Assembly: GCA_030268105.1 (NCBI GenBank) | Contig: BSDZ01000094.1 | Location: 1,397,001-1,461,000, forward strand | Length of the DNA: 64,000 bases | Source of the DNA: Volvox africanus | Lineage: Eukaryota; Chlorophyta; Chlorophyceae; Chlamydomonadales; Volvocaceae | Direction: 5' to 3' | In this document: piece after piece, positions 1 through 20,154 of the stretch | Layout: each line of letters begins with the position of its first letter | How positions within the stretch are numbered: position 1 is the stretch's first letter | Notes under the pieces: generated by a model | The model's input: only the letters and a program-made list of their open reading frames with translations | The model's database searches: none | What the model was told of the DNA's origin: nothing | Program-made: the position numbers and the translations under genes

Positions 1-97
1 GCGCCACGATGGTGCTGGGCTCTATGTCCACATCAACGCCATCAACAGCACGGAACAACCCCTTGGCGGTGTTGAAGTGCTTGACCATGTTGCGGAC
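1..97 (-). CDS. ABC-transporter ATP-binding subunit, internal exon (partial)
   Basis: Reading the minus strand from a CAG acceptor just above position 97 gives an open frame through the window edge: VRNMVKHFNTAKGLFRAVDG, then a stretch ending IEPSTIVA. This is the opening of an ABC ATPase domain, just before the expected Walker A loop, which would lie outside the window. The combination resembles CysA/SulA-type sulfate transporter ATPases, which green algae carry as a nuclear gene for the plastid envelope sulfate permease (Sabc). The family (ABC ATPase) is fairly safe; the sulfate substrate is inference from resemblance. Only about 32 codons are visible. Confidence 0.55.
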
Positions 98-1502
98 CTG
101 CGACAGGAGTGAAGTATTGTTAGGTTAAGAAAGGTATCCGCTGACTGCACCTGCATGAAGTTTCAACGAAGGGTAGGACTAGCAGTTCCAGCCGTGCGTA
201 GATTCCCCATGCACGAATCTGCACTAGTGTCCCTCGGCACTAGGTACACGCTGGAAGCATCACTTCAAGCGCGTACATAGCCGATTTGTAGACGGCTTCT
301 GAGCAGCCTACTACAAGGCAGGCTTTTTCAAGGCAATTTCTCGCCGTTCCGTCACACCATTTGCCGTCATACCCGCACGTAAAGGCCTGTGGGTCGTGTT
401 GAAGAATCCGTGATGATGCCTTCATAGGCAGGCCCCGTATCATCTATTGAAAGAGTAGCTAGACCCGTTGCCTTGGAGCTCTGCAAGGAAGCCAGCGGGC
501 AACCCGTTGCCGTTACGGTGACGGGAACGTAACGGAAAGGTTGCTCACTGTAGAAATTAGCCCTACCAGTGACGGTGGAAGTGGTGAGTTGCCAATCACT
601 TCTCGCTCAATGCTCGCCGCACCGCACGCAACCAATGAGTTTTGCCTGCGACGCCAGGCCACGCAGGCCGTCAGAGGCATTGGAACCGGTCACAGCAAGT
701 TCCCATGCTCTCATCTACCCGGATTAAATGCAAATACCTTTGTGCGCCATAATTAGCCCCTACAACACCTTGCTGCTGATATCGCACGCTCGTTGGTATC
801 TGCAATAAAAAGAAGACATCATCGTTTAACTTTTACTGAGTAATTATTTGTATTATAATGGATAATGGCGCACCACTTGTAAATTCCCAGACGCAGGTAA
901 AGGCTTCCTTAAAGCTATTCGCCCAGAAGTCGGCGATGCGGACAACATCTTTATGCAAAGCTACAAGTTACAGAACCCCTAATACATAACACTCTTTGAA
1001 TTGGGTTCAACAGTAGCTTCTTGCCTGATTTTCGTATGCTCGTACAAGGCAATTGGTTGCCGCAGTGCAATCTAAGCTGTTTGAAAGTTTCTTGGCCTCA
1101 ACGCCTACCACTAACAAATCCAAATCTTTAAATACATTATAAATTCTCATTATCGCCAAACCGTAAAGATGGCGCTGTAACGAGGACCTTCAAATGGCCG
1201 AAGTTTGCGTTTTACTGATTCACAGGGCGTGTAGATATCTTGTAAAAAGAGCATCGTACCGACAAGAACAACAAAGATGGCCTTTGACCTGTCCAAGCTC
1301 GAGGACTGGTCCTCAAGCGCGACCGTGCGCAATCCAACGACCTGGGTTGCATTTGAGACAACCACTCAAAACCAGTTCATTAAGGCAAAGAGGCAAGTGG
1401 CTTTTGTTTTCGCAGCGCAGAGCTTGCCGGGCGAGTCCTATCATGTTTTGCCTTGTTTGAAACAGGCGCAAGGGTGCGCGCGGACGGGCAACAACAGCGG
1501 AG
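98..1502. other. intron/intergenic stretch without a recognised gene
   Basis: Probably the upstream intron(s) of the minus-strand ABC gene plus the promoter side of the GTPBP-type gene. Open frames here are short, overlap on both strands and show no family motif. The open frame beginning at 1277 is not needed by the downstream gene, which is in a different frame. Confidence 0.4.
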
Positions 1503-4500
1503 ATGGCAGCCATGCTGGAATCCGGGGGAAAGAGTTGCCGCCAGGAACAGATCCTTCGGCCTGAGCAGGTAGTGCTCTGCAGCCACGAGCAGCTGCCCTA
1601 CGGTCCTTACAGACAGCTATCTGATTTTCCGTTACGTAATTCCACAAAACGGGGATAGGGATAACGTGGACATAGGAAGACGAAGGCACTCCCTATGCAC
1701 GTGTTTGGCATCTTAAGTTTCTTAGCCATCGAGGTGTTTCCGGAATGCTGTCTTGTTTCAGGGCCGCCGTCCGCGTTTGTTAGCTGACTCGTACTTAGCG
1801 TACGCCAAGGCACCTTACCCTCTCCTTGCAGATTGAGGCTTTGCGCCTGAAGGGCGAACCCAAGGACCTTTCCGTCGCATGCTTGGAACCGGAGGACGGG
1901 GAGGGCAATGTGGAGTATAAGTATCGCATAAAGGATCCTCACCCGGTCCGGTTGCAGCAGCTGGTACGCGTACGTCGTATAATAGGCACACGGTGTACAA
2001 GTATGCATGCCCTAGTCGCAAGTAGTGGCACAGTGCTGGGTGGGATTCCAGCGCCCGAGGTGTTTTATCGTGCATGCTGAGTAATGCACCTGCTGTCAGT
2101 CAGCACCTGACTTCGGAACGGTATGTCTTAGCTGCCACGTTACGGTAGCGCCGCCGCCATGCGGATACGGTACACACCCCTAGACAGTCCGTTGCCGTCG
2201 CCTACGTGTTTACTATTGGTGATGATGATGTCAATCACGCGCAGATTACCCAGATGAAATACCGCTTATCGGAGGGTAATGGGGAATGCTTTTATTACAT
2301 TGGTAAGTGCTGCAACCCTCGCCGCTGGGCCGTATCAAAAGGCACGCGGTCTTGGGTAGCCTGTTTTCTGCGCTGCGATATTAACTTGGTCACCAGATGA
2401 TGACGTTAATCTTTTTACCCGGGCTATATGCAGCATAAAGCATATAGCCCGGGGTTTTGGAAGACATACTTTTGAAGGTTCAAAAACGCTTGGGGCTTAT
2501 GGCACGCCTATTCCATTTGCCAACCGTGTATCACTCGGCGGATGTAGGAACAATCGCAAAAGCAGTACATGGATGTGCGTATTTGCGTGCACCACTTTAA
2601 CCTGCTTCGTGATTCAGGGCGGGGTCTGGCACTCCTAGATCCTAGGGATACCGGTCGCCAAGATTGCGGCACCTGCTGGCTGCATCCACATGGCAACACG
2701 CGCCCTTATTGGCTTAATCGGCATCGTCTACAGGAAACACTTCAATATATAGAAGTGAACACACGCGGCGTATCATCGTTTGCTGCCCCTCCGTCAGGCA
2801 TTGAGGACAACGGCTATCCTAAGGGACTGGAGCCCGCCGAGCTGGAGGCCTCCATCGGCACCCTGCAGCGCATGGCGGCCTCGCTGGATGCCTTTGTTAC
2901 GCTGGTGCACTACCTGCCCGCGGCCTGGGGCCGCCGAGCCGCACTGCTACGTGTCGCTACTAGCACCGCCCAAGAGGCGTGCCACACCGACCTCCGTATT
3001 GCAGTGGCGGGTAGTGTGGATGCCGGCAAGTCGACATTAGTGGCAGTGCTGACCCACGGGTCCAACGGACGGCCAATCTTGGACAACGGTCGCGGCCTGG
3101 CGCGAATGAACGTATTTCGCCACAAGCATGAAATGCAGAGCGGCCGTACCTCCAGCATCTGCCACCAGCTGCTAGGGTACGACAGAGATGGCCGCGTCAT
3201 CAACTACATGACCCCCGCGGCCACTGGTGCGTGTGATGGGACAAACAATTCTTTTGGGGTGGGGAGGCGTCTCACCTGCGAGACGCGATGCGTGAGCGTA
3301 GTCCAGCCGTGCTTGTCGCCTGGATTGGACACGGCACGGGATGAATCGCCACGTCATAAATTTCACGTTGAAGCTTTTAGAGTTCGTGGACACATTCCAC
3401 AAAGTGGGTCGTGGAATAGCGTACATGGGTAGGTGGATGAATTCATGCATGAATGGGTAGGTGATGTCTTTCCGCTGCCCTCCTTTTGCCCTTGAGTTCT
3501 CTCCTTCCATTTCTCTCTGTCTACTGCACGCGCACCGCGGAGGGCATCGCCTGGGCGGTGCTTTGCTTTGGGCGGCTGCCTATTTACGCAAAGGCATACG
3601 TCGTTAACGAATACTCCGCTGTCCCTGCCATTTTTTTCTGCGATCATCCGCAGCGCTTACCCCGGCCGAGGTCACCAGCAGCGCTGCCAAGGTCCTCACC
3701 TTTCTGGACATGGGTGGCCACGAGAAATACCTCAAAACCGCGCTGTATGGCATGACAGCGCTGTTGCCTGACTTCGGTTTGCTGTGCGTGTGTGCGGTTG
3801 GAGGCCTGGGGCGCATCGCTCGCGAACATCTTGCCGTGGCGGTGGCGCTGGAGGTGCCCGTGGCGATTATCATCACCAAGGTGGGGCGGAGGGAAGGGCG
3901 CAAGCGGGTAGCGAGTTGATTGAGTTGACAGGGGGACGGAGAGGGGGTAGGTGGTCGTACAGTTAAGATGAATCCTTCACATGACGTGGAGGGGACGAAG
4001 CTGAAGCTGCGCACCGTGAAGGTGCAATTGGAGCGCCGCCGCATCGGAATGATTGTGGAGGAGCTTATGCGGGGCATGGGGCTGCAGGGCTGCGGTCAGG
4101 GAACTTAGGCTGTGGTCTCAAGTTCTTGGGGATTTTCGTTGCATTCCACATTCACGTCTATCTGTCCGATCTGCACCTCGGTGCTGTACTGATGTATTTG
4201 TTGTCAATCAGTACAACATGCGTCGTTGTGCACGCATATCTTGGGCAGGTGGAATTGGTGAACGCTGAGCGTTTCGCCGCGGTGTTGGCGGAGGTGCGGC
4301 AACTGGTGGCGCTCACCATGTGCCATGAAAGCAGCCCGGGAACGGCCCAGCACCAGCACCAGCCGCGGACAGTTCTGGAGTCCGCCACCGATGAGCGGCG
4401 CGTTGAGGTGAGATCGGTGTATTGCTGTCCTCGTTTTGCATTCAAAATGTAGCCGTGTGACCGTGTCAGACGGTTACATGCCATCAGCCGAGTCACAAAA

Positions 4501-7500
4501 GCTGCGTGATCTGAATTTGAGACACGCCGAGGTGACGATCTATACGCGGCGAGAATGTTTAAATGGTGATGCGTCATCTCGCGCCACAGGATGCCTCACC
4601 ACTTGTGACTACCGAGGCAGAAGCCCTTGCCAGCGCACGCGTTCTGTGCCAGTTGCACGCCGACACGCTCGCCTCGCCGACTGCACGCGGCGCCGTGGGG
4701 GTCCACATGCCGGTCTTTGCTGTGTCTGCCGTTACCGGCGCCGGTCTACCCGCGTTACATGCTTTCCTAAACGCGCTGCAATCCCCGGCGCTGCTCAAGG
4801 CCGCATGTCACACGCCACTGGCTACCGCAGGCAGCAGTAACGGCCTGCAGTCGTCCGTCGCCACGGGCGCCTCTGTCAGCCTGGGTGCGGATAGCAGTTG
4901 TGACGGCGCCAGCAGCTGCGATGGGACCTCGGCGGGCGGCAGCCCACTCCCTGCCGGCGGCTCCGTGGAATTCGACAGCTTGGACACGCCCTCGGTGGCG
5001 TCGGCAGCCGCAGCGGCAGCGGCAGCGGCGGGGCCGCAACAGCAGCTACTGTACGCGCCCGCTGCTGCAGCCGTGGCAACTGCGGAGGCACAGGCTGTGC
5101 ACTTCCAAGTTGACGGGACGTTCGAGGTGGAGGGCGTGGGCTCCGTCGTTTCTGGGACGCTGGTCAGCGGCATGGTGCGTGTGGACCAGGAGCTGTTGCT
5201 CGGCCCCACCGCCGCTGGTGACTTCACCCGTGTGGTCGTACGGCAGTTGCAACGCTCCCACGTGCAGGTCAAACAGGTGCGGGCGGGTCAGACATGCACG
5301 ATCGCCATCAGTCCAGCCGTAGTGCCGCAGCCGGTGGCTTCATCCGCCGCTGCCGCCGTCGCCACCAACAGAGGAGCGTTTTCCGCGGGGGCGAAGGAGC
5401 TGCCGTTGGGCACTTCACCGGGCATGGGACCAATGGCGGCGGCTGCCGCTGCCGCCTCAATAGTCGCTGACGGCGACCACAGGGTCTCATCTTCAGGTTT
5501 TGAGGACGCGCTGGCGGCAGCGCAGACCGCCCTTGAGCTGTGCCTCGCCGGGGGCAGCGATGAAGACGACGGAGGCGGTGACGACGATCTCTTTGGCTTT
5601 GACGCGTCCGATGGGCCGGCGCCGCCGCCAGCCCGACGTGCCAAGGTCCCCCCGCCGCAGCCTAGTCTGGGGTCCGCTCCCCAGCCAACTTTTCGCGGCT
5701 CTTCTTTTGATGATGAAGCTATCTCCATGTCTACCGCTATGCGCTATTTGCACTCCACCACAAGCTTCTGTGTCGGTGGCGAGGCGGGCGCTGGTGTCGC
5801 CGCCCCTGACGCTACAGCAGGCAGTGCCGCGACCGCGACCCCCCTATCTACGTCCGAGCCGCCCCCACGAACCTTCTCTTTGGGCGCGACGCCCAGTCCC
5901 TTCACAGGCGTTGCCTCGAGGAGTAAGGGCGCTGTGCTTCTGGAGCCGGCCTTGCAGCCCCGAACCAGCTGGACCTTCGAGGTGAGTGCTGTGTCATGTG
6001 GGGGGTCGCGAGGTCCAGCTAGGGGACTGGTGTCAGGAGGAGGTTCGGAAGATGCGGTACAGCGGAGATGCGGGCCTTTCAAGAGCACGGCCCGCACTGG
6101 CAAACCTGCATAGTTACTGCATTAGTGCTTCACTACCAGTGCGTCATGTACGCGCGGGTACGCCCTTCTGCCTGGAATCCGTGTCACAGCGGACGGGAAT
6201 GGGCACCGGTAACCGGTCACTACTGGCCAGAAGATCGTACAGGTACCGGTGCGAATAGGCCCACTGGTTTGTTGACCGTCTTATTTGCAAGCCATTGTGT
6301 CTGGGACAGGCGTGGTTTTTGCTTCCTAGGGCTTTTCCTGGCCAGGCCTTGGGGGTTTTGTCACATGCGTTGGAAGAGACAAAAATTCTGGTCTTGTTGC
6401 GGTACGTATTCGCTTCCCCACAGGCGGTGCTGATTCTGCTGGGCGGCCACTGGCCCCCGCGCGGCTTGGTGTCAGGTCGTTGGCCGCCGGCGGGAAATGA
6501 CGAGGTGGATGCTGCCATGCAGGAGTTGGAGCTGCGATGCCTATTGGACCCGCAGACTGCTGCAGAATCGTCACAACTACTGCAGCGCAGCGGCAGTAGC
6601 AACGGCCCACCCAGCTCAGGGCGGTCTGGCAGCATGACGCCGGCCAGTGGTGGTGCGGCCGACGGCAGTGAGATGGCGATCGGTGAAAAGGTTGGCAGTG
6701 ATGGTGACGGCAGCGGCGACGGCAGCGCCAGCGGCAGCGGCGTGAAGAGGGACACTGACCTGCTGATCGGAGCATTGTCGGATGTTGGAGGCAGCTGTGG
6801 CGCAAGCGGGGTGGCGGCGATGACTACGGGGAGAGAACACGAACACATCGTACCATCAAGGGTGTCGAACGGAGGGAACAGACAAACAGCAGCTCTGGGT
6901 GGAGATAAGTCAAATTGCCGTAGAAGACGGCAGCGGGCTGGGATTGCGTGCTCGTACGTGACGGTCGTGCACTGCGGCAGCGTACGACAGCCTGCTCAGG
7001 TGCTGATGGTGCAGGTATGTCAGCGCGGGGCGAGAGGCCCTACGTCACCAAACATCCTACAGGTTGTCGCGGTGCCGCATGTGTCTGCGTCCCGTAGATT
7101 GGTGCTGATGTAATGTGGGTGTAATGTAGTTATTTTGTAAATGAACAATCTGACCTAAGAATCCTAAAACCCTGAGATCCTATGTTGCAAGGGGGGTTCC
7201 TGAGCACTGATTTCTCAGGGTGGGAGGTTCCTCCGAACCTGATTCGCACCCGGTGTGATATTCCAAGAACAAGCACCCAAACTGCATGACCGTGCCGATC
7301 TGTTGGCCTCTTTTGACTCCTTTGTCCCTCACGCCTGCTTTAGGAGCTTATCGACGACGGACCGGCGAACGAACCGCGGCCAGATGGCGCCTCATCGCCC
7401 TACAGCTGCCCCGACTTGCGCATCTCCGCCAGTACCCGCGCGGCGGCAGCCTTGCTGCACAGCGCGTCCGTAGCGATCCCCGCAGGCCAGCTCCACCCAC

Positions 7501-7733
7501 CTTTACCCGCCAAAACGACTGACGGCTCCAGCAATTCAACGAGTATGTCATCGCTGCAACAGCCAGGCGCGCAGCAGCCTGTACTCGACCATGATCTGGG
7601 TTGCCTGGTGCGCGTGGTGTTCCGGTGGCAGCACAGGCCCGAGTGGCTGCGTGAGGGCGCCAAGCTGTTAGTGCGTGATCGCGGCGACGGTCGCGTGGCA
7701 GGTGCTGGCTTCGTGCGCAGGGTGCTGTTCTAA
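1503..7733 (+). CDS. GTPBP1/GTPBP2-family translation GTPase (eEF1A/EF-Tu-like), about 10 exons
   Basis: Exons with continuous phase: 1503-1568, 1832-1963, 2245-2302, 2798-3226, 3654-3880, then one from about 3968 and one from about 4251 to 4407 whose joining is unclear, then 4590-5981, 6424-7014 and 7344-7733. The N-terminal family region (YKYRIKDPHPVRLQQL, ITQMKYRLSEGNGE) precedes the G domain: G1 VAGSVDAGKST, the family signature QSGRTSSI, G3 DMGGHEKY. EF-Tu domain II follows (FQVDGTFEVEGVGSVVSGTL) and domain III lies in the last exons, ending REGAKLLVRDRGDG. Known relatives bind GTP and act in aminoacyl-tRNA delivery, mRNA turnover and rescue of stalled ribosomes. Oddities: long Ala/Gly/Ser-rich insertions within domains II and III, and the G4 motif is interrupted by an intron right after ITK, so its Asp depends on the acceptor chosen. 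The start at 1503 (or 1512) is the first ATG of the phase-compatible exon; 5' exons may be missing. Confidence 0.85.
2418..2453. repeat. perfect 14-bp inverted repeat in a GTPBP intron
   Basis: CCCGGGCTATATGC at 2418-2431 is followed by the 8-base loop AGCATAAA and its exact reverse complement at 2440-2453. It lies inside the intron between 2302 and 2798. It could be a small foldback element or a structured intron segment; nothing else is seen around it. Confidence 0.8.
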
Positions 7734-10700
7734 GCGATGTGCACGCCGGCGGAGAAAAAACCTACCAGCTGCAGTGCTGCTATGACCTCGCTGCTGCAGA
7801 ACGGTGGGTTGTGTGGCCGTCATCGGGCGGTCGGCCCGGCAGGGGGTTTGATGGACTTTTTCAGGGCCCCCAACAAGGCAAGACAATCAAATCCTGCTCT
7901 ATCTAGTAATGGGATAACAATTGCTGTTGCACCTTGCTGACATGGAGCATGCAGTGGTACAGCGTGGATTTTCCAAGAGCCTTCGCCCCCGGTCTGGTGC
8001 ACGCAACATCTCTCAACACAATTTCGTTGATCGCGGGCTGAATGGGGATTTGGGGCACGGCGTCACGCGTTTCCAGTTAGGCGCTACTGAGGTGAGGTGA
8101 GGTGAGCTGCTGCTGGGTTGGGATGGGGCGCCAATGAGCTTCAATGAGCAAGGGCACGCGAGCGCTTTCGTTGCCCTGGCAACGGGCAGAGCTTTCCTAA
8201 AAGTGTATTTACAGCGACATTGATGGATGGTGTCGCTCAGAGGCTTTTAAGAGTCCGGCAATGGCGTTGGACCCTGAATTCAAATGTTGATGCGTTGCGT
8301 GTGTTTGAACTGCATGTTGCGGACGAAGCTGTCGTTGGGATACTACTCTGCCGTGCAGAACCCAAAGAGTCGGATGTAAGTCGGATGTTATTTACATTTG
8401 ACGTGGGAGGGCTTGGTGGGACACTCGTTGCTGAGTGAAGAGACAAGAGGACTGGGGAATAAATTAGTAGTACGGAACCCGGCGTGCAGGACACGCCCTT
8501 CCAACGTACGCGCCCTCCCTATGTATGATGACTCGCGGGACAACATGCTCATGCCCATCAGGCCGATCCAAATTAATTTTAATTGTTGCCCCCGACGTAC
8601 CCGGCGTGACGCGGCGGGCCTGTATCGCCGAGATCCTGGCGGCCCCCAGTGCCCGGGAACAGGATCTGGATGTGGTTTGGGAACTGAACACTGCACACCG
8701 CTTAGGTCACGTTTTCAGACAGGGAAAGGGCGGGTGTGGTGGCTTCCCCCGATGTGCGGCCACATCGGGGGAAGTGGAGGGAGCGTCCTGCCCAGGTCCT
8801 TCCCTGCCAGGCGCCCCTTCGCCGTTGCTTATCTTGACAGTTATTACGACACGCTTGTCTTGACATGACAGAGGAAATACAGCACTTGCTGATTAGCAAG
8901 TGAATTCATTACGACTAGAGGTGCTCAATTGTTGTGCACGGCAGCCACTGGTTGGGGCAGCCGCTCGGGCGAAGTGGTGTGGAGGACGTTGGAGGGTGGG
9001 TTTTCGTGCTCATTAGTTGGTCGAAGATCAACGGATATGGGGAGTGTATCCGGTCTTCTGTCCGGTATCATTCTGTGCCAGGGCTACCGCTGCTGGCGGA
9101 GGAATTTTAAAACATTCCTGGCGGATTGGATTGAGTATATATGATTTGGAAAACCGGGTTTCATCATCATTCGTGCATATATAGTAGCTGCCGGAACGGC
9201 TGTGGATGTCCCGGGCTCTCGCGATATAACACCATGCATACGTTGGTGGCGTGACAAGTTGGAAATACATGCGCGGCTTGTATGGTGGCCGGGTGAAGCC
9301 TGGTAGCTGCTGCGTCCATAGTGGATCAATACTTTTAGGATAAGGCAGGCCGAGTGCAGCCCATCCGACTTGGCGTTTGCGCCACCGCTTGCATGCGATG
9401 TGTTACCCAGGGAGTGCTGGCTGTGGTGATGTGTGTGTTTGTGTGCGTACGGCGAAGTTTTCGGAGGTGAGATTCAGAAGTCGCATAAAGTGTCTGGATC
9501 ATACTCATGGACTCATGGGGTTGTTGGCTGTGATTGCCATGGCATTAAAGAGTCGTTGTTTTTCGGTTGAGAGTTGCAAGGTAACGTAAGTTGGGGAGAG
9601 GTGCAGAGAGGCCTTTCACCGATTAGCTGTGTAAGAACGCATGATGAGAGACTTTGGTTCATTCATGTTGACTGTGTGTGTTTCAGTCTGTCACTCATTC
9701 AGTCTGTCATTTATGTTGACTGTGTGTGTGTCAGTCTGCTTTTACTTTCTCCTTCTTTCCCGTAGGGTCCCGAATAGGTCAGCTGTGTTAGCAGCCGCGT
9801 CTAAAGGGAGGCAAGCTTAACGAATGTGTTGAGGCCATCTTCCATAGGAAAGCAACAGGCCGCCTTCCGTTTGTTGACTGCTACGCACATCAACAGGTCC
9901 AGAGATATTCCTTTCCGCTAACATAAGTGGTGTGCTCGGGAACTTACAAGCGCACGATACCAGTCTTAGTGGCCCAGTCGGTGCAGCCCTCGATTGATAC
10001 ACCACAAAGCTAGGGGGATAGTTGTACTGCCACCATGCATCATGAGAAAGATATGATTGGTTGTAGAAAGATATGGTTGTAGAAAGATATGATGTGCGTC
10101 CCCGCGCCGGCGCCCTTCATTCATTTATACGCACCGTTAGGGGGGCCGACATTTCTTTTCTTCCATATGAGAGAATGCTTTTCGCTCGTCCTGGGCATGT
10201 TTCTCCTTCTTAACAGGACTTTTGAGAAACCATTTTCAGAAGAAGGTTACACTGTGCGGAGCTGTTGACCTTCTTTCCTGGGCCGTTTGTTGGGACCAGG
10301 GATGCCGGTGTTTGAATGTATTCGCACACATGGCGCTGTATCCCAAGTCCAGTTTCCAACACACCCAAAACAGATGCAGCGGGCTGTCCTGCCGCATCTG
10401 CAATAGTCACACCTTGCACTTCACGAGGCAACACATGTTGCTATAATCGCCGCCGTACGCCGAACCCACCGTACGCCAACAAGTGCGCAGCAGCTAGAAG
10501 TAGCGAGCATCACCCAGCAGGTAAGCGACACAGCTCTTGCTCCTCGTAATAAGATGCGTGGTGTGAAATCGAGAGCCCGGCCCGACCACGCCCACATCGG
10601 CTGCAGTGATGCAGACCGCAGTAAACACTCCCACAGTGGATAGCGCATGGTAGGCTCACGTTCACGTTCAAACATTGAACTCGGCCCCTCCCGCACCATA

Positions 10701-11080
10701 AAATAATCAATGCGCCCGCAGCTTCATTGCACGTGTTCAGTCAAAGAACGAATAGCCATTCTCAAAAGCTACCCTCTGCCGGTTCCTCGTCACAACGCCC
10801 CCTTATGTCCTGTCCTCCACACACCCGCAGAAGCCTCAGAAGGCCCTTTACCTTCTATTGCCTGTACCACACGCGTTTCCTTGGAACTCTCAGCACCATT
10901 CCCGGCCAAGAGCACGGAATCCAAGCAGGTCAGGCTACGCCCACGTTAATTGGCCGCTGGTGAAGATAATCACCAACCTGTTATACCGACAACACGTGTC
11001 GATGTTGCACACCTCCCCTCCCTCCAAAAATTTCCGCCATATTACGGCGCCCCCTATCCACTCGACTGCCTAGGAACTGC
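7734..11080. other. gene-poor stretch between two converging genes
   Basis: This holds the 3' flank of the GTPBP gene and of the minus-strand ThrRS gene. Short frames that could be exon remnants occur (plus strand about 8575-8700, VAPDVPGVTRRACIAEILAA; minus strand about 10240-10440, REVQGVTIADAAGQPAASVL), but none has a family match I recognise and none joins into a gene. Local imperfect duplications occur at 9660-9740 and 10047-10095. Confidence 0.4.
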
Positions 11081-18701
<7,621 letters not shown>

Positions 18702-18734
18702 CTTGTATTTATTAATACGTTACAAGAACGCCTG
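18702..18734. promoter_or_regulatory. minimal divergent intergenic region, ThrRS / GNAT
   Basis: Only 33 bp separate the outermost ATG of ThrRS (minus) from the first ATG of the acetyltransferase (plus). If the internal starts are used instead (18542 and 18849), about 306 bp lie between them. A shared bidirectional promoter is therefore likely, but no specific element was identified. Confidence 0.5.
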
Positions 18735-20094
18735 ATGGACCAGATGGCCAATCGCGCGGTTGGCCGTGCACGACCTGGTAGGGGAACACGCTCATGCGAA
18801 ACCAAACCCATATTGGCTGCATCAGGCAGTTCGAAAGCTGGTTTTAGCATGTTTCAGAAGGTAGAGCGCATGGGTGTTGTTAAGACTGGACCCAGGGAGA
18901 CCGTCCAGGAGTGTTTGGACGTTATTGCGAAAGCCTTTGTACAATTACCAAGCACGGCGATGTACTTATCCAATCCCGAGGCCGACGGGATTTGTTTCTG
19001 GCGAACCATGGCCGAGGAGATCCTTTTGTCTCAATCAACGGACATGAAGCCGCTATATGTGCTAACAGACGTAAGCACTCAGCAGCCCTGCGCTGTTGCG
19101 CTCGCATACAACTGGAGCCCAGGCCAGAACTACAATCTTCCAAAGACAGACAAAATGATCCGGCCGGAGGTAGAAGCGGAATGGGACGCATGCGGCAAGC
19201 TTTGGTACGTGGGGCTCAGCAAGGCAAAGCTGCGACGAGGCAAAAGAGAGTCCAAAGCACCGGGGTCCGGGCCGTTTATCATTTCACCCCTTTACGCGCA
19301 ATCATTGATGAGAGCCTGTCAAAATAGAAGTCATTCCCAGCTGGGGGCAGGGGCCAGGGGAATAGACTTCGCTCTTTGCGTCACTGTCCAACATCCCTCT
19401 CTCCCTCTCTCCCTCTCTCCCTCTCTCCCTCTCTCCCTCTCTCCCTCTCTCCCTCTCTCCCTCTCTCCCTCTCTCCCTCTCTCCCTCTCTCCCTCTCTCC
19501 CTCTCTCCCTCTCTCCCTCTCTCCCTCTCTCCCTCTCTCCCTCTCTCCCTCTCTCCCTCTCTCCCTCTCTCCCTCTCTCCCTCTCTCCCTCCCTCTCCCC
19601 CTCTCCCCCTCTCTCCCTCTCTCCCTCTCTCCTAACAGGGCCTTCATGCCCCCAGGAGGTGCCCACTCAATGCATATCCAGCGAGACAGTATCTCTCGGC
19701 ACTCCCGACCGACCCCTCTAGTGAACTCCATGTCTACAAAACTCAGCCTTTGACTGTCTCATTATTCGGTCTTACCGGTAGGAATAAGCTCATGTTGGAT
19801 ACGTACGACAAGTACGGCGAGTTCATCACCATTGACTTCATTGCCGTGGTGCCCGACCTCGCCTCCCGCGGTCTGGGTCGCCGCCTGCTGTTGGAGGTTC
19901 TTAAAGATGCCGACGTGACTGGTCAGGCGGTGTTCCTAGCAGCGTGTGGCCGCCATAATGCCGGGTGGTACTCACGCTACGGCTTTCAAACGCTTCACGA
20001 TTATTGTTGCACTGTCGCAGGAGTGCCGGGATGCTGCGAGCTGACCTTCATGGTTCGGACACCGGCGACAGCACAGGTAGCGGCGGAGAGGTAG
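18735..20094 (+). CDS. GNAT-family N-acetyltransferase, 2 exons
   Basis: Exons 18735-19204 and 19782-20094 join in phase to give 260 residues. The second exon holds the acetyl-CoA binding motif A as [19 protein letters not shown], followed by [10 protein letters not shown], a typical GNAT motif B end. The first exon has the conserved opening ([14 protein letters not shown], then a YLSNPEADG segment) of a plant/algal/fungal GNAT group of unknown acceptor. The first 38 residues before Met39 (18849) are Arg/Ser-rich and could be an organelle presequence; Met39 is an equally good start. The intron carries an 8-bp satellite. The substrate cannot be told from sequence. Confidence 0.8.
19394..19632. 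repeat. CCCTCTCT octanucleotide satellite in the GNAT intron
   Basis: About 28 copies of an 8-bp pyrimidine unit, nearly perfect until a few variant units near 19590-19610. It lies wholly within the intron (19205-19781) on a polypyrimidine coding-strand side, ahead of the acceptor. Confidence 0.95.
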
Positions 20095-20154
20095 CGGCGA
20101 GGCAGAGGGGTGGAGGCGCTGGCAGACGGTTGCGACAAAGAGGTAGCGAAGGAC

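Noticed and set aside
1194..1564. Plus-strand frames of 88 and 95 codons before the GTPBP gene
   Set aside because: They overlap each other and minus-strand frames, have no motif, and are out of phase with the first GTPBP exon at 1503.
4767..5753. Several minus-strand and alternative plus-strand frames opposite the GTPBP insertions
   Set aside because: Low-complexity GC-rich coding sequence keeps other frames open; none carries a domain.
19331..19753. Long Ser/Leu/Pro and Arg/Glu/Gly repeat frames on both strands
   Set aside because: They translate the CCCTCTCT satellite in the GNAT intron; all frames stay open only because the unit lacks stops.
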